From: UBA1402 sp964575345 | GTDB taxonomy: Bacteria > Bacteroidota > Bacteroidia > Bacteroidales > UBA1402 | Assembly: GCA_964575345.1 (NCBI GenBank) | Contig: CAZNQD010000003.1 | Location: 1 to 64,000, forward strand | Direction: 5' to 3' | DNA: 64,000 bases | Part shown: one piece after another, positions 18,413-25,953 of the stretch | How the letters are laid out: every line of letters starts with the position of its first letter | Position numbering within the stretch: position 1 is the first letter of the stretch | Position numbers and translations under genes: made by a program | The notes under the pieces: generated by a model | What the model was told of the DNA's origin: nothing | The model's input: only the letters and a program-made list of their open reading frames with translations | The model's database searches: none

Positions 18413-20128
18413 ATGAAAACACTTAATTTAAAATGGAACTTGATTGCCGTTATTCTAGCTGCACTCTTTTTATTTTCATCTGCCTGCGATCAGATACCCG
18501 AAATTGATCCTAATTTAATCGGTGCCGAAAACAGCCTAATCAACACACCGACCACCTGGGAAGCTAACTCCGTCAAGACCATTGACTGTGCCCTGATTAT
18601 TAACTCCATCCTGACCATCGAAGAGGGCTCCACCATTAAATTCACCGAAAACGGCAGCCTTTTGATAGGCTCTTCTACCAATGCTGCCCTGGTAGCAGAT
18701 GGCTCAGCCGAAAAACCCATTTTGTTTACAGGGGCTGCCAGCGATGACGAAGGCAGCTGGTACGGCATCAGTTTTGGGGCAAACAATTTGTCTAATACTA
18801 CCGTTCTTGATAATTGCACCATTCAGGGCGCGGGCAAAAACAACCAACCGGCCATTACCGTTGACAATACCAATATTTCCATGGATTCCTGTATTGTAAG
18901 GTATTGTATGGCAGAGGGTATTGATCTTAAAAACGGTGGAGGTTTCCGTAATTTTGAACACAATCACCTGGCTTATTGCGGCAGTTACCTGCTGCAAGGA
19001 GAACCAAACAAAATGCTCGGGCTTAGCAACAACAACAGTTTTGTCGAAAACCTGGGTAAAAACCTGCTTATTAAATCCGGCGTTTTTTCCACTACAGGCA
19101 GCCTGACAAAACTCGACGTTCCTTACATTGTTGAGGGAATTCTGGACGTTCTGGGTGCAGAACTCAGCATAGAACCCGGCGTAAGCCTGCTGTTTGAAAG
19201 CAATGCCGAACTTAAGGTTGGTGAAGGACAATATGCCGCATTAATTGCAGAAGGTACCGAACAGCAACCTATAGTCTTTAGTTCCTCTGCTCAAACTCCT
19301 CAGGCCGGCGATTGGCGGGGTATTGGATTTTATTCTTCAAATTCATCCACTAAATCCATCATTAAACATGCCGTGATTGAATACGCCGGCAATCCCACTT
19401 ACTTCGAAGGTGCTATACAAAACAACAGCGGATTTGCCATGGAAAACACCACTTTAAGGCACAGCAATACGAATGGTTTACTATGCTACTCGGAAGGATA
19501 TTTCACCTCTTTCCATAACAATACCATAAGCGATTGTGTAAAAGATCCGATTGTTATCTGGGCCGAAAATACACACAGTATTGGTTTTAATAATATCATC
19601 ACTGCAGCTGCCGGTAAAGGAATATATGTTGATGGCTCTTATGTTACCAGAGATGTTCGTTGGATCAGACAAAGTGTGCCCTACATTATCGGCGGCAGTA
19701 TTACTGTAACCTCAGAATCGGGCACAGCCAGACTGAGTATAGATCCCGGCACAAAATTGGCTTTCCAAAGCGGAGTCAAGCTTTACGTGGGAGACAACGG
19801 GGTACTGTCTGCTGCCGGTAAAACCGATTCTATGATACTTTTCACCACGAATGCTATTACACCCTCGCCCGGTGACTGGGAAGGAATTGAATTTCTGGAA
19901 GGCACAAGGGGTGGAACCCTGCTGGATTATTGCATAGTTGAATATGCAGGACATCTCGATCTTTTCAACATCTGTATAGGCACATCCAATGTCAGCATCA
20001 CAAATTCTATCATAAGGCATTCAAGCAAATACGGAATTTATATTCGTTGGAACGATCCCGCCTACACTCCCGTTATTGAAAACAATACGTACGATGGGAA
20101 TGAATTTAATGTGTACTACGAGCAATAG
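18413..20128 (+). CDS. right-handed beta-helix repeat lipoprotein with three long internal units
   Basis: The 571-residue protein begins with a lipoprotein signal (lipobox FSSAC, Cys25), so it is exported and lipid-anchored. The rest is almost all beta-helix sequence rich in N, S, T and G. Three homologous units begin near residues 46, 235 and 421, a period of about 187. Each contains a line of the form LTIEEGSTIKF, then a GSWYGISF-like line about 40-45 residues on, then a CxIxxAG line. Such folds occur in polysaccharide lyases, adhesins and surface scaffolds. I see no catalytic signature, so a binding or structural surface role is as likely as an enzymatic one. Confidence 0.8.
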   Translation: MKTLNLKWNLIAVILAALFLFSSACDQIPEIDPNLIGAENSLINTPTTWEANSVKTIDCALIINSILTIEEGSTIKFTENGSLLIGSSTNAALVADGSAEKPILFTGAASDDEGSWYGISFGANNLSNTTVLDNCTIQGAGKNNQPAITVDNTNISMDSCIVRYCMAEGIDLKNGGGFRNFEHNHLAYCGSYLLQGEPNKMLGLSNNNSFVENLGKNLLIKSGVFSTTGSLTKLDVPYIVEGILDVLGAELSIEPGVSLLFESNAELKVGEGQYAALIAEGTEQQPIVFSSSAQTPQAGDWRGIGFYSSNSSTKSIIKHAVIEYAGNPTYFEGAIQNNSGFAMENTTLRHSNTNGLLCYSEGYFTSFHNNTISDCVKDPIVIWAENTHSIGFNNIITAAAGKGIYVDGSYVTRDVRWIRQSVPYIIGGSITVTSESGTARLSIDPGTKLAFQSGVKLYVGDNGVLSAAGKTDSMILFTTNAITPSPGDWEGIEFLEGTRGGTLLDYCIVEYAGHLDLFNICIGTSNVSITNSIIRHSSKYGIYIRWNDPAYTPVIENNTYDGNEFNVYYEQ

Positions 20129-20194
20129 TCTTCGTGTGTGTTCGACAGGGATGAATATAACAGAACAAACCTTGCAAATTAGTATGTTTTAGCT

Positions 20195-20202
20195 TACCTT
20201 TG
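20195..20202 (+). promoter_or_regulatory. promoter of tRNA-Arg
   Basis: TACCTTTG (-7) with an upstream TTG at 20172-20174, 20 bases away, is one of the better two-part Bacteroidota promoters in the window. It ends 13 bases before the tRNA. Confidence 0.65.
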
Positions 20203-20215
20203 CCGGCGCAAAAAA

Positions 20216-20289
20216 GGACCGGTAGCTCAGCTGGATAGAGCAACAGCCTTCTAAGCTGTAGGTCTTGGGTTCGAATCCCAACCGGTTCA
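20216..20289 (+). tRNA. tRNA-Arg (anticodon UCU)
   Basis: A 74-base cloverleaf. The acceptor stem GGACCGG pairs with CCGGTTC, with one G-U pair. The D arm is GCTC-AGCTGGATA-GAGC. The anticodon stem ACAGC/GCTGT encloses the loop CTTCTAA, which gives anticodon UCU and reads AGA/AGG. The T arm is TTGGG-TTCGAAT-CCCAA. The discriminator is A. CCA is not encoded, because A is followed by CTTTT. It is a single tRNA with its own promoter. Confidence 0.97.
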
Positions 20290-20514
20290 CTTTTAAGCTT
20301 TCGGCATTCTTTAAAAGCCAGGACTGTTTAATTTCAGCTTACGAATTACCACCTTCTTTATAATTAAAAACCTCCTTCGTGTTTTATTAAGAATTCCGAA
20401 CCTTAACCTTCCATTCGATTATTCAGCGTCAAAACAATCTAATTATAGAAAAATCAGCTGTTTTTCTTATAAAAACACCCGAAATGCAGAAAAATGAACA
20501 AATAAATTGCATTT

Positions 20515-20548
20515 TTTGAAAATTATTAAATTTAAGTCCTTATCTTGC
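20515..20548 (+). promoter_or_regulatory. promoter of cold-shock gene
   Basis: TATCTTGC at 20541-20548 resembles the -7 element, with TTTG at 20515-20518 as a possible -33 box (22-base spacing). The predicted transcript starts about 15 bases before the ATG, so this gene lacks the long leader of E. coli cspA. The stretch 20290-20514 is AT-rich and I see nothing else in it. Confidence 0.5.
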
Positions 20549-20570
20549 GCCGTCAAAATTTTTAAATAAT

Positions 20571-20762
20571 ATGTACAACGGAAAAGTAAAATTTTTTAAC
20601 GAGGCCAAGGGCTTCGGGTTTATTAAAGAAACGGAAACTTCAAAAGAGTATTTCGTACATGCCAATGGTCTTATCGATCGCATCAAAGAAAATGACGAAG
20701 TCACTTTCGAATTGGAAGAAGGCAGAAAAGGATTAAATGCAGTAAATGTTAAATTGGTGTAA
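20571..20762 (+). CDS. cold-shock domain protein (CspA family)
   Basis: A 63-residue single-stranded nucleic-acid-binding OB-fold protein, probably an RNA chaperone. RNP1 (KGFGFIKE) and RNP2 (EYFVHANGL) are both present, and the strand order KVKFFNEAKGFGFI to EVTFELEEGRKGLNAVNVK covers the whole domain. It is slightly shorter than the usual 66-70 residues. Its own promoter and a strong terminator make it monocistronic. Confidence 0.93.
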   Translation: MYNGKVKFFNEAKGFGFIKETETSKEYFVHANGLIDRIKENDEVTFELEEGRKGLNAVNVKLV

Positions 20763-20796
20763 CATCTTAACATACAACATTTAGTACGATTGAGAA

Positions 20797-20830
20797 AAGC
20801 TGTGTTTCCCCGAGAACACAGCTTTTTTTT
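20797..20830 (+). terminator. rho-independent terminator after cold-shock gene
   Basis: The 10-bp stem AAGCTGTGTT/AACACAGCTT with an 8-base loop is followed by a run of eight T. It ends 12 bases before the convergent tamL stop. The A-rich left arm gives a weaker T run on the other strand, so it may also stop tamL transcription. Confidence 0.9.
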
Positions 20831-20841
20831 GTCCACAACTG

Positions 20842-23178
20842 CTAAAAAGGATAGCCGATGGCCAGGTGCAGGGCAAAGTCGTTCCATTGATCGATATGCT
20901 TAATCCTCCATCGATCATCGGCACTAAGCCCCGAGGGATCAAACACTTTCATGCCCGCATCCACACGAACCAAAAAGAAATTAAAATCAAAACGCAAACC
21001 CAGACCCGCACTGCAAGCCAATTGTTTATAAAATTCATCGAAATGGAACTGACCACCCGGCTGATTGTTGTAATTGCGTAAGGTCCAGATATTACCAACA
21101 TCCACAAACAAACCACCCTCGAGCACCCAAAATAATTTACTGCGCAATTCCGCATTAAGGTCCAGCTTAAGATCTCCGGACTGATTCATAAAATCGATCG
21201 TATTAAGGCTGCTCTTGTAGGAACCCGGCCCCAGGGTTCTGACAGACCAGCCACGTACAGAGTTGGCTCCTCCTGAAAAATAGCGTTTTTCAAATGGCAG
21301 GATCTTTGAATTTCCATAGGGATAAGCCACTCCCATACCCACACGATAAGCAAAACGGTTACGGGGATTCAGAACTACGCTTCTGGTATATTCAAATTCT
21401 CCCTTCAGATATTGAGAAAAAGGGATATTTCCTATCGTATAAGCCTGATTTTCGTCTTTTTCGGCCCCTAGTAAGGAGTAAGCCAGGCTTAATGCATTTC
21501 CTGCCGATTCAATATTGGCGCGTATGGTAAAAAAAGTCTGGTTAGAAACTCCAAAAGGAACACTGGAATAAAGAATTCCATATTGGGTTCGCAATATAAA
21601 GTGATCTTCGTAACTGTATTTTAAATACGAATTATCGGAGAGGTAGGTCGCTTTGAAAGCAGAGTCCACCCTGGGCATGTAGACGTAGGCCAGATCGAGC
21701 AAATTCAAATTCTGACGCAAACGTTGCTTTCTCCAGGTATATTCCACGGTGCCGGCAGCCATTGTTCTTAAAAATTCCGGACGGGACAGGTTAACGTAAC
21801 TGATTTTGAAATTAGTATTGGCGTCCACTCCCTTTTTGAAATCTCTGGACAAAAAAGGAATTTTAAAGTCTGGAAACTGCAAGCCGATTTCACCCCCAAA
21901 CTCAGCGTAGTCGTTCTGGAAAGAACTTGATAAAGCCTCGTAGGCACCCCGTAAACTTGTGCTGAAAGTTTCTCCGCCTCTAAGCAGATTAAGATGTGAA
22001 TAGGTTAATGTACCGGCGACACCCAGATCGCCTGCTGTGTTGGTACCCTCCACATCCATGGAAATTATATTGTTTTTGCCGGGAGTCAAAACAACATAAC
22101 AATCCAGTTGAGCTTCACTACCTGAACTTGAATCTTGCGCGGCAATTTCCTCAAAACGAATATTGACATATTTCATATTCTGCATAGAGTTGAAGCGGGC
22201 GTAAGTTCTGTTCACAGTTCGTGCATCATAATATTCGCCAGGGGTAACCATACAATTATCTGCCAGCACTTTGGGTTTAATAAATGGTTTGTCCCGGTAA
22301 ACAACTGCATAATTCTCGTAGGGTATGGAATCGTAATCCGACAGCGCCGCAAAAGGATTGGAAGCTCCCTGGAGCCCTACGTTTCGCAGGTAAACCGAAC
22401 TGGGAACATCCAACATAAAATAAACATGGCGAATACGGTATTGTTTATGCGGCCCGTATTGGGAACTGCCCTCCCGGCTGCGCTGCAAATAAGGCTTTAT
22501 TATCAGCTTTAAATCAACAAGATTCGTATTGATTGTACTGTCTGCCTCAAAACTGAAATGATCTTTACTGACAGCATAATAGCCATAGTTTCTGGCCCAG
22601 GAAACCAAGCGGGAACGTTCTTCGTTGAGCAGGTTGGTATCGAACTTGTCTCCTATTTGCACCGGGGACAGAGACAAAGCATCGTAAATAAGCATGTGGA
22701 AAGGATCCTGAGGATCAATTTCTGCTGTGTAGCTGTTTATTCGGTAGGCCTGATTGGGACGAATGCTGTAAATAGTTTTGATTTTCCTTCCTTTGCTCAC
22801 TACCCGGGTTTCCACTTCTGAATCAAAATAACCTTTGCTGAACAAATACCGCTCTATGGCCATGGCAGAGCGCTGGGTGAGCAATTCTTCGTAAATGACC
22901 GGGGCTTCTCCAATATTTCTCAGGCTGCGATTGATCCATTTGCTTGTGTCCTGGCCGGATATGTTGTATAATCCCAGATTAATTCTAAACAGGCCCCAGA
23001 AGCGCGAATTTGGTTGTTGCCGAAGGTAATTCTTCAACTCCTTTTTTGAAAGTTCCTCGTCTTTAAGCTCTATGCTTGTCCCGGTAAGCAGTTGTCTGTC
23101 TTCCGGCACATATTTGAGTGTATTGCAGGAAACAAACAGCAGGGAAATCAGCACATAAAACAGACTTTTTATTCGCAT
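20842..23178 (-). CDS. tamL: TamL: BamA/TamA-family outer-membrane lipoprotein
   Basis: Bacteroidota TamL is the lipidated counterpart of TamA, an Omp85 barrel that works with the periplasm-spanning TamB. This 778-residue protein has a lipobox (LFVSC, Cys19) followed by CNTLKYVPEDRQLLTG, typical of the family. POTRA-like domains cover roughly residues 30-380. A 16-strand Omp85 barrel follows from about residue 385 to the end, with the lid-lock-type motif RYFSGGANSVRGWSVRTLGPGSY near 645 and a C-terminal aromatic strand ending LHLAIGYPF. It differs from BamA in being lipidated and having fewer POTRA repeats. tamB is not adjacent: the neighbours are a cold-shock gene and a divergent methyltransferase. 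Confidence 0.87.
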   Translation of the reverse strand: MRIKSLFYVLISLLFVSCNTLKYVPEDRQLLTGTSIELKDEELSKKELKNYLRQQPNSRFWGLFRINLGLYNISGQDTSKWINRSLRNIGEAPVIYEELLTQRSAMAIERYLFSKGYFDSEVETRVVSKGRKIKTIYSIRPNQAYRINSYTAEIDPQDPFHMLIYDALSLSPVQIGDKFDTNLLNEERSRLVSWARNYGYYAVSKDHFSFEADSTINTNLVDLKLIIKPYLQRSREGSSQYGPHKQYRIRHVYFMLDVPSSVYLRNVGLQGASNPFAALSDYDSIPYENYAVVYRDKPFIKPKVLADNCMVTPGEYYDARTVNRTYARFNSMQNMKYVNIRFEEIAAQDSSSGSEAQLDCYVVLTPGKNNIISMDVEGTNTAGDLGVAGTLTYSHLNLLRGGETFSTSLRGAYEALSSSFQNDYAEFGGEIGLQFPDFKIPFLSRDFKKGVDANTNFKISYVNLSRPEFLRTMAAGTVEYTWRKQRLRQNLNLLDLAYVYMPRVDSAFKATYLSDNSYLKYSYEDHFILRTQYGILYSSVPFGVSNQTFFTIRANIESAGNALSLAYSLLGAEKDENQAYTIGNIPFSQYLKGEFEYTRSVVLNPRNRFAYRVGMGVAYPYGNSKILPFEKRYFSGGANSVRGWSVRTLGPGSYKSSLNTIDFMNQSGDLKLDLNAELRSKLFWVLEGGLFVDVGNIWTLRNYNNQPGGQFHFDEFYKQLACSAGLGLRFDFNFFLVRVDAGMKVFDPSGLSADDRWRIKHIDQWNDFALHLAIGYPF

Positions 23179-23198
23179 TCGGGATTTTCTTATAACGG

Positions 23199-23231
23199 CA
23201 AATGTACATCATTCAAAGCAATGTTCACAAA
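23199..23231 (-). promoter_or_regulatory. promoter of tamL
   Basis: On the minus strand, TACATTTG (23199-23206) is the -7 element, with TTTG (23228-23231) 21 bases upstream as the -33 element. The -7 box lies 20 bases from the tamL ATG. Confidence 0.65.
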
Positions 23232-23269
23232 TTCAAATGGATAAATTTCTGCAGGCTGAATTTCTTTTG

Positions 23270-23277
23270 TAGTTTTG
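23270..23277 (+). promoter_or_regulatory. -7 promoter box of TrmH-family gene
   Basis: TAGTTTTG fits TAnnTTTG and lies 18 bases before the ATG at 23296. It is divergent from the tamL promoter. Confidence 0.55.
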
Positions 23278-23295
23278 TTTTTCTAAAATTCGCCT

Positions 23296-24063
23296 ATGCT
23301 AAGTAAAGCCAAAATTAAGTGGATACGTTCGCTGGATCTTAAAAAAAACAGGGCAGAACTCCATTTGTTTGTAGCTGAAGGCCATAAATTAGTAACGGAG
23401 TTGCTGCCCCTTATGTCCTGCCGCTTTTTGACGGCTACCGCAGAATGGCTGAAAAAATATCCCGGCATTAGGGCTGCCGAAATAGCAGAAGCCTCTTTAT
23501 CGGAAATCGGCAAAGCCAGCAATCAACAACATCCCCAAGAGGTGTTGGCCGTTTTTGAAATACCTGACAGAAAACCGGATTTGAATTATTTAAAGACGAA
23601 TTTATCTCTTGCTCTTGATAATATTCAGGATCCCGGCAACCTGGGTACCATCATTCGCACTGCCGACTGGTTTGGCATCAATGTCCTGCTTTGTTCCATA
23701 GGATGCGCAGATGCGTTTAATCCCAAATCAGTACAGGCCAGCATGGGTTCTATAGCCAGGGTTGCAGTTCATTATATTAAACTCGAAGAATTTCTTCCCA
23801 CATTGAATGTTCCTGTTTTCGGTACCTTTCTCGAAGGAAAAAATCTTTACGAGTTCCCGAATCTGCCGCAGGCGGCCGTGATACTGATGGGGAACGAAGG
23901 CAACGGAATTTCCGAGAAACTTAAACCGATTGTAAACGAAAGGCTGTATATCCATGAATTTCCGGCCGGCAGCAAAAGAGCAGAATCGCTCAATGTCTCC
24001 ATCGCGACAGGAATCATTTGTGCTGCTTTCAGAAGGCCGCAAACTAATTCTCGACTTCCCTAA
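23296..24063 (+). CDS. TrmH/SpoU family RNA 2'-O-methyltransferase
   Basis: A SPOUT-fold methyltransferase that methylates ribose 2'-OH groups on rRNA or tRNA with SAM. The 255-residue protein has an N-terminal substrate-binding domain (about 1-95, opening MLSKAKIKWIRSLDLKKNR). The three SpoU motifs follow: NIQDPGNLGTIIRTADWFG, ILMGNEGNGIS and SLNVSIATGIICAAF. It may be an RlmB-like rRNA enzyme, but the target nucleotide cannot be decided. Its 3' end overlaps the convergent DUF4296 gene by 20 bases. Confidence 0.9.
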   Translation: MLSKAKIKWIRSLDLKKNRAELHLFVAEGHKLVTELLPLMSCRFLTATAEWLKKYPGIRAAEIAEASLSEIGKASNQQHPQEVLAVFEIPDRKPDLNYLKTNLSLALDNIQDPGNLGTIIRTADWFGINVLLCSIGCADAFNPKSVQASMGSIARVAVHYIKLEEFLPTLNVPVFGTFLEGKNLYEFPNLPQAAVILMGNEGNGISEKLKPIVNERLYIHEFPAGSKRAESLNVSIATGIICAAFRRPQTNSRLP

Positions 24064-24799
24064 TCTTGTGTTTTTCCAAATCCACTATATAAGTGCTTTT
24101 ATTACCCGGGGAGGCCTTCCCTGATTTTATTTCAGGTATGAAATCAACCACCGTCCATTCGCTGCCATCCCGGGCAAACGGTTTTGGCCAAAAGGTTGTA
24201 GTAAAAGTTGAATTGTTCAGTGGGGATAAAGGCATACTAACTGTCTGTAACATCAGCGTATCCGACAAAACTACCGAGTCTGTTTGAAGGCCCGGCGTAT
24301 CTGATAAAACAACCGAGTCAGTCGCCCAAATCTCAAACCAGTTGATATAAGAGGCCGTGTCGAGCGCTTCAATCAAAGCAGCCTGTTTTTGGGCCAACTC
24401 TCGTAATTTTGCCTCTAACTTGTCGCGTTCATCCACTTCTTCGCGGATAGCCTGCATATTAAGTTCCACCTGAGCATATATCTTAGCGTATACCTTGTAT
24501 TGTTGGCTGTAATGCGCCACAGAATTATAAAAATCCTCCTCCGAGATTTGGTGTTTATCTAATATCCTTCTATAGGCCAGATCCTGAAAAAAAACGTCAC
24601 TTAGCCCCCGGGACCAGTCTGTTTTTTTCTTTTTGTCTACATTCTGCAACATGGCTTCTGTGAGATAAACATCTGTAAGTACGGCAGCCATCTTTTTTTG
24701 TGTAAGGACTTTGCCTTCTTCCTGTCTGCAAGCTGTCAACATTAGAGCAGACAGTCCAAGAAGCAATACTTTATTCAGTATGTATTTAATGCTGTTCAT
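24044..24799 (-). CDS. DUF4296 domain lipoprotein
   Basis: A 251-residue exported lipoprotein (lipobox LTAC, Cys24). The DUF4296 domain covers about residues 30-115, starting VLTQKKMAAVLTDVYLTEAMLQ. It is a helical Bacteroidota-specific domain of unknown function. A coiled-coil-like Glu/Lys/Arg/Gln-rich region follows (about 115-145). A short tandem duplication around TDSVVLSDT appears twice, 13 residues apart. The C-terminal part ends TYIVDLEKHKIREVEN. It lies 11 bases downstream of lspA, as part of a dksA-like/lspA/DUF4296 operon. Confidence 0.82.
   Translation of the reverse strand: MNSIKYILNKVLLLGLSALMLTACRQEEGKVLTQKKMAAVLTDVYLTEAMLQNVDKKKKTDWSRGLSDVFFQDLAYRRILDKHQISEEDFYNSVAHYSQQYKVYAKIYAQVELNMQAIREEVDERDKLEAKLRELAQKQAALIEALDTASYINWFEIWATDSVVLSDTPGLQTDSVVLSDTLMLQTVSMPLSPLNNSTFTTTFWPKPFARDGSEWTVVDFIPEIKSGKASPGNKSTYIVDLEKHKIREVEN
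24256..24322. repeat. tandem 39-bp imperfect duplication inside DUF4296 gene
   Basis: A 28-base segment at 24256-24283 recurs at 24295-24322 with four mismatches. The 39-base offset keeps the frame and yields two TDSVVLSDT copies in the protein. Confidence 0.75.
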
Positions 24800-24810
24800 A
24801 AGCAGAATGA

Positions 24811-25464
24811 TCAGCTTGGGAGAGAAGAACCTGACTTATTTTTCCTGCTTTTCTTTCCTGTATCCTCGGCGAGATATGAGCGATAAAAAATCAACAGTAT
24901 CAGGATACCTGTAGTGATCGAGGTGTCGGCTATGTTGAAAACAGGCCTGAAAAATAAAAAATCCCGGCCGCCCCAAATGGGCAGCCAATCGGGCAAAGTA
25001 GTATCTATCACCGGGAAAAACAACATGTCAACTACTTTGCCGTAAAAAACCGGGGCATAACCACCGCCCTCGGGGAAAAATCCGGCTATCTGGCCATAAC
25101 TGTGATCAAAAATCAATCCATAAAACACGCAATCGAACACATTGCCCAAGGCTCCTGCAATTACGAGCGCGATACTTAAAACATAACCTGTCGGAAAATT
25201 TTTTTTGCGGCTTATGTGAACCATATACCATATCAGCAAGCCCGCAGCAATCAGCCTGAACAAGGTTAAAAAGATCTTGTCAAAAAATTCCCAGCCAAAA
25301 GCCATACCGTTGTTTTCGGTAAAATAAATATAAAACCAATCAGCAACGCGAATGCTTTCGTGCAACTGGAAATGCGTTTTTATGTATATCTTAACCGCTT
25401 GATCGACAATCAGAATGATCGCAATTAGAACAAACGCTTTCCATAACTTGGAAAGTTTGGCCAT
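24811..25464 (-). CDS. lspA: lipoprotein signal peptidase (signal peptidase II)
   Basis: This inner-membrane aspartyl protease removes the signal peptide from diacylated prolipoproteins; this window alone encodes several likely clients. Four transmembrane helices are visible. Conserved motifs are VDQAVK near the N-terminus, FTENNGMAFGW, the first catalytic Asp in GNVFDCVFYG and the second in FNIADTSITTG. At 217 residues it is longer than E. coli LspA (164), mainly through a loop before the fourth helix (VVDMLFFPVIDTTLPDW) and a basic C-terminal tail, as is usual in Bacteroidota. It starts just three bases after the dksA-like gene. Confidence 0.95.
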   Translation of the reverse strand: MAKLSKLWKAFVLIAIILIVDQAVKIYIKTHFQLHESIRVADWFYIYFTENNGMAFGWEFFDKIFLTLFRLIAAGLLIWYMVHISRKKNFPTGYVLSIALVIAGALGNVFDCVFYGLIFDHSYGQIAGFFPEGGGYAPVFYGKVVDMLFFPVIDTTLPDWLPIWGGRDFLFFRPVFNIADTSITTGILILLIFYRSYLAEDTGKKSRKNKSGSSLPS

Positions 25465-25467
25465 CCC

Positions 25468-25845
25468 TTAAGACTTAATGTTTTTGGCTTCAATACTCAG
25501 CGTTGCGTGTGGAACCGCACGTAAGCGCTCTTTGGGAATAAGTTTCCCGGTTTCCCTGCAAATGCCGTAGGTTTTGTTTTCTATACGAACCAGGGCTGCC
25601 TCCAGATTTTCGATGAATTTCATCTGACGTTGGGCCAGACGCCCGGTTTCTTCTTTCAACAAAGTATTGGCACCTTCTTCAAAAACCTTGAAAATGGGAG
25701 AAGTATCCATTACGTCATTACCATCCATGTTGTTGATGCTTGCTTTTAATTGTTCATACTCATCCCTGGCCTTGTCCAGTTTTTTCTGAATTAGCTGACG
25801 AAACTCTTCCAGTTCTGCATCTGAATAACGAATAATTTCTGACAT
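25468..25845 (-). CDS. DksA/TraR-type coiled-coil protein with degenerate zinc finger
   Basis: DksA relatives bind in the RNA polymerase secondary channel. This 125-residue protein has the N-terminal helical coiled coil (about 8-95) and the C-terminal YGICRETGKLIPKERLRAVPHATLSIEAK segment, which aligns with the zinc-finger end of the family. Only one cysteine remains where canonical DksA has four, so zinc binding by that site is unlikely. The coiled-coil tip contains DGNDVMDTSP. The gene leads the lspA operon. Confidence 0.82.
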   Translation of the reverse strand: MSEIIRYSDAELEEFRQLIQKKLDKARDEYEQLKASINNMDGNDVMDTSPIFKVFEEGANTLLKEETGRLAQRQMKFIENLEAALVRIENKTYGICRETGKLIPKERLRAVPHATLSIEAKNIKS

Positions 25846-25900
25846 GGTATTTTGTATTATATGGTTAATTTCTTGTTTGAATTTTAATCTGCGAATATAA

Positions 25901-25908
25901 CAAAAATA
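25901..25908 (-). promoter_or_regulatory. possible -7 promoter box of the dksA-like/lspA/DUF4296 operon
   Basis: TATTTTTG on the minus strand, 55 bases upstream of the dksA-like ATG. No matching -33 box is clear. Confidence 0.4.
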
Positions 25909-25953
25909 AACATCGACAGCAATAGAAAATAAGCCGCCAAAGTCTAAAAAAAA

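Noticed and set aside
20290..20570. A long structured leader or riboswitch upstream of the cold-shock gene
   Set aside because: The candidate promoter lies only about 25-30 bases before the ATG, and I could find no convincing stem set in the AT-rich upstream DNA.
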